A DNA stretch of 6,832 nt from the NCBI GenBank assembly GCA_022563275.1, contig JADFNR010000038.1, positions 1 to 6,832 of the forward strand. Direction: 5' to 3'. Below the pieces are notes generated by a model, which saw nothing but the letters and a program-made list of their open reading frames with translations, searched no databases and was not told the origin of the DNA. The position numbers and the translations under genes are program-made. Source of the DNA: Chloroflexota bacterium (GTDB lineage Bacteria; Chloroflexota; Dehalococcoidia; UBA3495). Positions 1 through 6,228 of the stretch are shown here, piece after piece (the first letter of the stretch is position 1; every line of letters begins with the position of its first letter).

Positions 1-897
1 TACGGTGACCTTTCCGCCACAACTCTTGGAGCTAGGATCGGAACGATCCTTTTTATCACGATATTGGGTCTAACCGCGTTCACGGCTGCAGCCGGCATGA
101 TAATCAACTGGCTGATTGAGGTACAGGTTAGAGAGCGATCCGGCATTGGGAGGCTATATCTGAAAAATCACATTTTGATAATCAACTTCCCCAATGAGTC
201 TCGCGTACGTAACATCATCGATGAATTTACGTCAGATTCCCGCCACGAAAATGACGAAATCACTTTAATAACGGACCGGGTTGAATCGTTGCCGTTCCAG
301 CATCCTAACGTTCACTTCTTACGTGGCTCGCCATTGGAGATAGATACTTACAACAGGGCCTCGGTCGCCGAGGCTCAACGAGCGATCATATTGAGCACCG
401 GTTACGACGATCCAAACAGTGACAGCATCGTGGCCTCTGCTGTGTCCGTGCTGCACCGTTCAAACCCTAATATCATCGCCACGGTTGAATGTATCAATCC
501 CAAGCACGAAATCCTGTTCGAAGGGATGGATAACACTTCTCTGGTTTTCCCACTACAGATGGCCAACAATCTTCTGGTGCAAGAGTCTCAAGATCCCGGT
601 GTCAGCCTGCTGGCCCAAGTCATCACCAGTAATAAGAAGGAAGGCACCCTGCTCAGCATCCGGTTAGAAGATATGCCAGACCAAACGGTCTCCTATCCGA
701 AATTGGCCAAAGACATGCTGGACATCGATGTTAACGTGGTGGGAATCGTCCGTGACGGGACCGTGCATCTCAAGTTCACAGGCCTTTTTCCCATGAAAGA
801 TGACGTACTTGTGTATATTGCCTCCTCCCGGTTGGATTGGAATTCTGTTCAAACCACGTTGGCCCCGGTGTCCCAGGAAGTTAGCCAGGAAGCGTAG
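1..897 (+). CDS. Potassium channel with cytoplasmic RCK (TrkA-N/TrkA-C) domains, 5' end outside window
   Basis: The frame is open from the first base to the TAG at 895-897, so the gene starts upstream and 298 residues are visible. The first three residues are Y-G-D, the end of the K+ selectivity filter signature TVGYGD. They are followed by a hydrophobic pore-lining helix (about residues 7-37). After a short linker comes an RCK/Rossmann-like domain (about 55-175), with a first strand HILIINF, the pattern NVHFLRGSPLE at positions 318-350, and an A-RAIIL strand, all typical of MthK/TrkA-N proteins. A TrkA-C-like lobe follows (about 210-276). The product should be a tetrameric inner-membrane ion channel gated by ligand binding to the RCK ring. 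The usual glycine-rich nucleotide loop (GxGxxG) is replaced by N-F-P-N-E-S (residues 61-66), so NAD(H)-type control is doubtful. The SecA-like gene follows after 20 bases on the same strand, suggesting co-transcription. The family call is firm; ion selectivity rests on the partial filter. Confidence 0.88.
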   Translation, partial: YGDLSATTLGARIGTILFITILGLTAFTAAAGMIINWLIEVQVRERSGIGRLYLKNHILIINFPNESRVRNIIDEFTSDSRHENDEITLITDRVESLPFQHPNVHFLRGSPLEIDTYNRASVAEAQRAIILSTGYDDPNSDSIVASAVSVLHRSNPNIIATVECINPKHEILFEGMDNTSLVFPLQMANNLLVQESQDPGVSLLAQVITSNKKEGTLLSIRLEDMPDQTVSYPKLAKDMLDIDVNVVGIVRDGTVHLKFTGLFPMKDDVLVYIASSRLDWNSVQTTLAPVSQEVSQEA

Positions 898-917
898 GTA
901 GACCTAGATCGAAACAA

Positions 918-3900
918 ATGATAGGCAGCACAAAAATCGCTAGGTTCCAGGCCCTAGATTGGCTCAATGGCATTTCGCGGTCCGTTAATGCCACGACTGG
1001 ATCTTCTAACCGATTGGCTAGAACCCGTCTGAATGAGATCCGGAGCCAGGACTTCACCTCTTTTTCCGATGCTCAATTGCGGGAATCGATAACTGAGCTT
1101 ACCCGGAAAACACACGCACAATCAGCCGAAGATAATTTGGCTCAGGTGTTCGCCATCGCCAATGAAGCCATTAGTAGGCGCAAGGGAGCATGGCGATTTT
1201 TCGACTCGACCATCAAGAATCAAAAACTTCTGGCGATTCACGAACTGGCGGCCGGCATTTCCCAAAGCAATGATTACAAGCATGCTATCAGCGAGTTGGC
1301 GTCCGTTGACAGCCATTGCTGGGAGAGCTTCGACCACACCATCGCTCCGGTTTTGGCCCCCCAGGGATTGGAATCCTGGGAGCAGACCTTGGTTGGGCCG
1401 GTCCTGTACGTGGGTCAACGCAGCCAGGTGGAATCTACGGCCGATATACTACTCCCCGCTCGTTTCTACGAGACGCTTCAGAGAATCGACGAAGAACGAG
1501 AGCTGGCATTTGAAGTGTCCGACCCACAGGTCCTAGCCGGCCTCCTCCTATACCAAGGGCAGATCGTTGAGATGAACGCCGGTGAGGGCAAAACCATTGC
1601 CGCGGTATTCCCCGCGGTGCTGCACGCGGTCAATGGAAGAACAGTGCACGTGATTACCGCCAACGACTATCTGGCCGGCAGAGATGCCGCGTGGCTGGCT
1701 CCGGTTTTTGAGTCCCTCGGGCTGAGTGTGAGCGCCATTTTGGAGGTGATGGACGAATCAGCGCGACGAATAGCCTACGGGAAAACGATCGTTTATGGCG
1801 CGATGAGGGAATTCGGGTTCGACTTCTTACGGGATAACCTGAAATTGTCATCTGCTGAAGTGGTCCAACGAAAATTGGATGTGGCCATCGTAGATGAGGC
1901 CGATCACGCGTTGATCGATGAGGCTAATATCCCTTTGATTATCACTGGTGGCGCCGGTGAAATCCCTAAGATACCGGCCAAACTCCGGACGACCATTGAG
2001 AACTTGGTTGAACTACAACGCTCCGCGGTCTCCGCGTTAGAGCAAGAGATGGGAATCGTTGAATCTGGTTCAGACGCTGAGCTGCTTGTCTTGGCTAAAC
2101 TTTATCTCGCAGATCCTGACAATGCATCGCTGCGGCAAGAATTTGTGTCCCATCCAAAAAGTTTGAAACGGGTGCAGCGGGTTATCTCCGAGTATCGCGT
2201 TGACGAGGAATATGACTGCTTGACCAGCAGCCTTTCCTACTGGATCGACAACGACGGAAAATCTCTATGCTTAACCGGGAAAGGTCAGGATTTTGTTGAG
2301 TCCTGTTTGGGTCCCATGTCCGAAGATTCCGTTGTTATAGACCAGTTAAGTAGTTCCCATACCGATAACGGTCTTTCATTGGTCTCACGCAGAAAAGAGA
2401 TCAGCGGACTTAATCGGCAACTTGCCCGGAAGCAGAACCGGATACACCAGATCGTTCGAATGATTTGGGGATACGCTCTGCTTAAAAAGGACGTGGATTA
2501 TTTAGTGAGAGATGATCAGGTTGTCCTGATCGACCAGTACACGGGGAGGGGCCGGCCCGATACCCGTTATCATTTTGGGCTACAGGCCGCGCTAGAAATA
2601 AAAGAGGGTGTTCCGGTGCAGCCAGAACACGAAGTCCTAGGGCAGATATCGGTACGGGGCTATATCTCCCAATATGCCATGGTGTCGGGAATGACCGGGA
2701 CCGCCATGTCTTCGAAGAGCGAGTTTAAGCGTGCCTATGGCTTGGATGTTATTCCCGTGGCCCCGAGCAATCGCGTCAAACGCACCGACCTTGAGCCCAG
2801 AATGTACTTTAGCAAGCAAGACAAGTTTAAGGCCATGTTAGACGAGGTTCGATTCTGCCAACAGGTCGGCAGGCCAGTCCTGATCGGCACGCATTCCATC
2901 GTTGAATGCGACGCGATCTCCCAACTATTGACCAGCGATGGAATAGATCACAATCTACTCAACGCCGCCAACGACCTTGAAGAGGACCAAATCATCCATG
3001 AGGCGGGCCTTTTAGGTTCGGTAACCGTGGCCACGGACATGGCAGGTAGAGGCACTGACATCATCCTGGAAGCCGGATTGGACGGCCAAATCACAAGCAA
3101 CTACGTCAGATTGCTAGGCCAATTGCTGGACGACGGCGTTGGCGTTATAACGCTCAATTGTCCCACCAACGAAGCTGCCAAAATCTTGTTGTCTGCCGTC
3201 AGCGCTGGTGGTCTGGGATGTAGAATTATCGCTCCGGCCCAAGGCCATGGGACTGAAGTTGTGCTGCAGGCTCATGATGTATCTGCGCGTGGACGCACGA
3301 TCACCATGGACTTCGGTCTGGGCCTGTATGTGATCGGCGCCGAAGCCAGTGATAACGCAAGAGTTGACCATCAGCTCATGGGGCGAAGCGGGAGACAGGG
3401 AGCTTTTGGAACTTCACAGTTCTTCTTGTCCGCAGAAGACTGCCTCCTCAAGGGCACCGGCCCAGCTTCATCGACGTCGGCCGATACCAGGATAGACTCA
3501 GCCGGCCGGACTTTCCGGGCGGGTGCACCACTGAATCGCCATCTCGAAGGACTCCAGAAAAATGCCGAGACGGATGCTGAGTCACGTCGTGCGAGGATCG
3601 AAGAGTACACCAGGGTTTTCGAAGCCCAATCTTTCGCCTACTACCGTGGGCGGAGGGAGATCCTTTGCATGGAGGACTTCCAAGCCCACCTTGAAGACTT
3701 GGTCGCCACGAAAGCAACCCAACTCTCACAAAAGTACTTCCCGGAAAAGCAGGTTGATGACTACACGCGTCAGTTCTTGGACCTGAGCGAGGAACTAGAC
3801 CTGGATTACAAGGTTTCAGCCTCCAGCTTGCACGGTGTAGACGTCAACCTGTTGGCAGAGGGAATCGCCGAATTGCTCAATGAGCGGCTGGACCATGCAA

Positions 3901-4211
3901 GGGAAAGGTTCACCAGCAGGGAGTTCAATGAATTGAGCACTCTGCTATATCTGCAGACAAGTGACGAGCTATGGAAAGACCATATCTCCTACGTCCAAAG
4001 CTTGATCTTAAGCACCCAGTTGTGCGGCGCCCAAGGAAGAGGCGACATGGCCGCTTTCACACTAACGAGCTTTGAGTCATATGACCTATTTCAAACTCGC
4101 ATCGTGGATTCATTCTTGCCAAAGCTGGCCGGATTCCCTGGTGCGGCAACCGGCGGGCCGCAGCCACCAGAGGTAGAGCTATTTCAGGATGTCACGCAGA
4201 TTCTGGTATGA
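918..4211 (+). CDS. Divergent SecA-like translocase ATPase (accessory SecA type)
   Basis: The protein has 1097 residues; E. coli SecA has 901 and typical SecA2 proteins fewer. The superfamily-2 motor is complete: Q-motif glutamine about 204 (SDPQVLAG), Walker A AGEGKT 221-226, TANDYLAGRD, Walker B DEAD 326-329 followed by LIDEANIPLIITG, DQYTGR 539-544, GMTGTA 591-596, ATDMAGRGTDI 705-715, and QLMGRSGRQG 819-828. A preprotein cross-linking domain lies between about 345 and 515. The helical scaffold and wing follow about 870-1010, then LWKDH at 1018-1022, matching the IRA1 region. Function by family: an ATP-driven motor pushing unfolded proteins through SecYEG. Differences from SecA: insertions at about 90-194, 369-438 and 718-801, a changed ERHESRRID equivalent, and no CxC...CH zinc tail. 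These argue for a paralogue rather than the housekeeping gene. The ATG at 918 has only a weak SD, but SecA N-terminal similarity begins soon after. Active ATPase likely; substrate unknown. Confidence 0.92.
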   Translation: MIGSTKIARFQALDWLNGISRSVNATTGSSNRLARTRLNEIRSQDFTSFSDAQLRESITELTRKTHAQSAEDNLAQVFAIANEAISRRKGAWRFFDSTIKNQKLLAIHELAAGISQSNDYKHAISELASVDSHCWESFDHTIAPVLAPQGLESWEQTLVGPVLYVGQRSQVESTADILLPARFYETLQRIDEERELAFEVSDPQVLAGLLLYQGQIVEMNAGEGKTIAAVFPAVLHAVNGRTVHVITANDYLAGRDAAWLAPVFESLGLSVSAILEVMDESARRIAYGKTIVYGAMREFGFDFLRDNLKLSSAEVVQRKLDVAIVDEADHALIDEANIPLIITGGAGEIPKIPAKLRTTIENLVELQRSAVSALEQEMGIVESGSDAELLVLAKLYLADPDNASLRQEFVSHPKSLKRVQRVISEYRVDEEYDCLTSSLSYWIDNDGKSLCLTGKGQDFVESCLGPMSEDSVVIDQLSSSHTDNGLSLVSRRKEISGLNRQLARKQNRIHQIVRMIWGYALLKKDVDYLVRDDQVVLIDQYTGRGRPDTRYHFGLQAALEIKEGVPVQPEHEVLGQISVRGYISQYAMVSGMTGTAMSSKSEFKRAYGLDVIPVAPSNRVKRTDLEPRMYFSKQDKFKAMLDEVRFCQQVGRPVLIGTHSIVECDAISQLLTSDGIDHNLLNAANDLEEDQIIHEAGLLGSVTVATDMAGRGTDIILEAGLDGQITSNYVRLLGQLLDDGVGVITLNCPTNEAAKILLSAVSAGGLGCRIIAPAQGHGTEVVLQAHDVSARGRTITMDFGLGLYVIGAEASDNARVDHQLMGRSGRQGAFGTSQFFLSAEDCLLKGTGPASSTSADTRIDSAGRTFRAGAPLNRHLEGLQKNAETDAESRRARIEEYTRVFEAQSFAYYRGRREILCMEDFQAHLEDLVATKATQLSQKYFPEKQVDDYTRQFLDLSEELDLDYKVSASSLHGVDVNLLAEGIAELLNERLDHARERFTSREFNELSTLLYLQTSDELWKDHISYVQSLILSTQLCGAQGRGDMAAFTLTSFESYDLFQTRIVDSFLPKLAGFPGAATGGPQPPEVELFQDVTQILV

Positions 4212-4247
4212 ACGCCGCTGGGACCTTGGGACCAGACAGATTCTTAT

Positions 4248-4256
4248 GGGAAGGGG
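4248..4256 (+). promoter_or_regulatory. Ribosome binding site of the lipoprotein gene
   Basis: A purine run GGGAAGGGG ends 8 bases before the ATG at 4265. It supports that start over the nearer upstream ATG at 4258, which reaches a stop after four codons. It is a stronger site than the one in front of the SecA-like gene, so the lipoprotein may be made in excess of the ATPase. Confidence 0.6.
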
Positions 4257-4264
4257 TATGAGAC

Positions 4265-5068
4265 ATGGTTAAACGAAAAAGAATGGGGATGTCGCTTATC
4301 CTGGGCTCTGCCATGATGGTAGCCGGCCCGGTAATAGCCGGTTGTTCCACCGGCGTGAGCGCGGATGAATGGGCCACCACCGAGGGTGCGATCGGCAGGA
4401 TCAACATGGATGCGGTCCAAGAGGCGTTTGAGAAATCCACGAGTGTCGAGGAATTCGAAAAGCGTCTAAATGAGATCTACGAAGGCGACGGCATCGTGTT
4501 GATCCGGGCCAAGGAAGAGGGCGGAAAACGCATCATCGAAGCCTTTGAGGACCTGGATAAAAATAGTGATCTAGACCCAGAAAAAGACGACTTATTATTC
4601 ACCATCACGAATGAAAATGGTAGCAACGAGCTACGAGGACGCGGCGCAAACAGACATTACAGTGCCTTTGGGGGCGGCGGGAGTTTTCTCTTTACTTACC
4701 TGATCTTCTCGTCGATCACACGGGGTGGTTACGGCTACCACACGCCTCGTTCCCGGGTACCGCAGATGGAGAGAAATCGGACTAGTTACCGTAATTCAAC
4801 GAATTATTCGGGCGGGCCTGGCGGAGGGCAGGTTGGGAAAAACTCCCAATATTACAGCAAACAAAGCTCGGCTAATCGAAGTTCCTACACCAGCGCCGGC
4901 CGCAATCTGAGCCAAGCCAGGCAGAGCTATATCGGAAACCAGAAGTCCAGCGGAGCATTTAGGACCAGCAGGACCGGAGTCAGAAGCAGCTTTGGAAGGT
5001 CTGGAGGAAGATTTGGAGGAGCAAGGGGTGCCGGTGGCGCACAGGTGATCATTGGTCATTTGAGGTAG
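4265..5068 (+). CDS. Lipoprotein with EF-hand-like loop and basic Arg/Ser/Gly-rich tail
   Basis: The protein has 267 residues. It begins with a type II signal peptide: basic n-region MVKRKR, hydrophobic stretch 9-25, and lipobox I-A-G-C with the acylated cysteine at 27. The mature protein should therefore be anchored by lipid to the outer face of a membrane. Residues 34-118 are acidic and helix-rich. Within them D98, N100, D102, D104, E106 and D109 occupy positions 1, 3, 5, 7, 9 and 12 of an EF-hand-type loop. A glycine patch (136-139) and a short hydrophobic stretch (FLFTYLIF, 141-148) follow. The last 115 or so residues are low complexity, rich in R, S, G, Y and N with almost no acidic residues, ending in RSGGRFGGARG-like sequence. 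The overall plan (lipobox, hydrophobic/Gly patch, Ser/Arg/Gly tail) recalls the DUF1190/YgiB and DUF4247 lipoproteins found near DUF350 genes, but I cannot assign it to either. It lies 53 bases after the SecA-like gene. Confidence 0.82.
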   Translation: MVKRKRMGMSLILGSAMMVAGPVIAGCSTGVSADEWATTEGAIGRINMDAVQEAFEKSTSVEEFEKRLNEIYEGDGIVLIRAKEEGGKRIIEAFEDLDKNSDLDPEKDDLLFTITNENGSNELRGRGANRHYSAFGGGGSFLFTYLIFSSITRGGYGYHTPRSRVPQMERNRTSYRNSTNYSGGPGGGQVGKNSQYYSKQSSANRSSYTSAGRNLSQARQSYIGNQKSSGAFRTSRTGVRSSFGRSGGRFGGARGAGGAQVIIGHLR

Positions 5069-5089
5069 TGACTCACCTCCCTTGGGGAG
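5062..5089 (+). promoter_or_regulatory. Two mutually exclusive hairpins around the RBS of the 5099 gene
   Basis: CTCCC at 5077-5081 can pair with GGGAG at 5085-5089, which is the probable Shine-Dalgarno sequence (GGGGAG 5084-5089, 9 bases before the ATG at 5099). The alternative stem GAGGT 5062-5066 with ACCTC 5075-5079 uses part of the same pyrimidine strand and overlaps the lipoprotein stop codon at 5066-5068. A ribosome finishing the lipoprotein would cover the pyrimidine strand and expose the SD, which fits translational coupling. The stems are only 5 bp each and the function is inferred. There is no U-tract, so it is not a standard terminator. Confidence 0.35.
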
Positions 5090-5098
5090 CGTCGAATA

Positions 5099-6214
5099 AT
5101 GGCCGCACAACATTCCAAATATCAGAAAGTCTTAGCGGATTTCTCCATAGACTACGATCCCGCTAAGGCCTTTTACGTTAAACATCGCCCGTTTATCCTC
5201 CAGGTTACCCTTGGGGAAATGAAACTTGAAGACGCATTTTGGGTGGAGCTAGGACCAGAATACGTCAACTTCCGCCTCGGGGACTTCCTCGACATTGCTT
5301 TCCCCCGGAACAAAAGGCAACAATCAAAAATCAGCTCCATGCTCGACGTTAAAGAAAACCCAGACCTTCCGGATATGTATGCTGCGTTGCTAGAAATATT
5401 CGCAGAGTGGCGTGACGGTAAATGCTCTCTTAATTTCTTTATCAACCAGGGCCCAGAGATCAAAGTAACCGACCGGCTGGACGACCATCTCAGTCTGATG
5501 CGATCGCCGGAGCATCGGATCGAAGAGACTCCGCTGTTGGACCTGGTGATCGACCAGAATCTAGACGTACTGGATTACCTGACGACCGCTGGCTACATCA
5601 AGAATAAACAGACGACGATAGAGTTCATGCAGACCAACATGCTGATGTACTTTCTCGAAAAGCATAATTACAAACTTCCAGTAGCGCCGATAGATGACAT
5701 CGATAAAAAACTAGCTCCCATAGCCAAGAAGCTTCAATCCGTGAACCTAATCGCACCGTCTGACCTAGAGCCCATCTTTGAGATATCGGAGGAAGGCAGA
5801 CAAGCGATCGGGAGAACGATCGCTGAGACTGAATCCTACATAAATCAATACGATGTGTTTAAAGACGTGTACTACGATCCCGGAAGCGGGGCGCTTGAGT
5901 TCGATACTGGACGAGGACAGGACCTAAGAGTTCAGATCTATGAGTACGAAGACCGGGACCCGGTACGGGTCATCTTCTTGCTCCGGCTCTACGACGGGAC
6001 ATTTGACGAAGACTTGGCAACCTGGCGTGATTCCATCCACTCGGAGCGATATTTTGGAGAAGTTTTAAGCCCGGTAACCAACGGGGCGCGTATCGACGAA
6101 GACATGGTTGAATCGGTCATCGAAGCCGGATACAACTTTGCTGAGGCACGATTCGATACGGATATCGAAGTAGAATCTCAGGAAGAATTGCTCCGGCGAA
6201 TCGAGAAAAAGTAA
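5099..6214 (+). CDS. Uncharacterised 371-residue soluble protein, possible winged-helix segment
   Basis: I do not recognise this family. There is no signal peptide or membrane span, so it should be cytoplasmic. The charge is acidic overall. Three parts can be seen. Residues 1-120 look alpha/beta, with a sensor-like or chaperone-like feel (FILQVTLGEMKLEDAFWVEL) and a central WRDGKCSLNFFIN strand pair. Residues about 140-250 are mostly helical; 203-249 (helices, then FEISEEGRQAIGRTI) resemble a winged-helix recognition helix and wing, although DNA binding is not established. Residues 250-310 carry the densest, most family-like block: YDVFKDVYYD, FDTGRGQDLRVQIYE, DPVRVIFLLRLYDGT. The start at 5099 is supported by GGGGAG at 5084-5089. 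The gene lies 30 bases after the lipoprotein gene on the same strand, which makes it a probable co-transcribed partner, for instance a cytoplasmic adaptor of the channel or the SecA-like ATPase. That role is inferred from position only. Its stop is 14 bases from the end of the convergent DUF350-like gene. Confidence 0.8.
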   Translation: MAAQHSKYQKVLADFSIDYDPAKAFYVKHRPFILQVTLGEMKLEDAFWVELGPEYVNFRLGDFLDIAFPRNKRQQSKISSMLDVKENPDLPDMYAALLEIFAEWRDGKCSLNFFINQGPEIKVTDRLDDHLSLMRSPEHRIEETPLLDLVIDQNLDVLDYLTTAGYIKNKQTTIEFMQTNMLMYFLEKHNYKLPVAPIDDIDKKLAPIAKKLQSVNLIAPSDLEPIFEISEEGRQAIGRTIAETESYINQYDVFKDVYYDPGSGALEFDTGRGQDLRVQIYEYEDRDPVRVIFLLRLYDGTFDEDLATWRDSIHSERYFGEVLSPVTNGARIDEDMVESVIEAGYNFAEARFDTDIEVESQEELLRRIEKK

Positions 6215-6228
6215 CGGAGCCGGCTTCT

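Noticed and set aside
895..906. Inverted repeat TAGGT-AG-ACCTA at the channel gene stop, ahead of the SecA-like gene
   Set aside because: The loop is only two bases and the stem five, with no U-tract. It is too small to call a terminator or operator.
918..4211. Frameshift or gene fusion as the reason for the unusual length of the SecA-like protein
   Set aside because: SecA motifs run in the right order in a single frame with no duplicated domain. The extra length is in discrete insertions, not at the ends.
4192..4440. Open antisense frame across the SecA-like/lipoprotein junction
   Set aside because: It lies opposite well-supported genes, has no RBS and no recognisable domain, so it is a shadow frame.
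4723..5065. Tandem DNA repeat in the lipoprotein tail
   Set aside because: The tail is compositionally biased, but I see no fixed repeat unit at the DNA or protein level beyond short GGA/AGC-rich runs.
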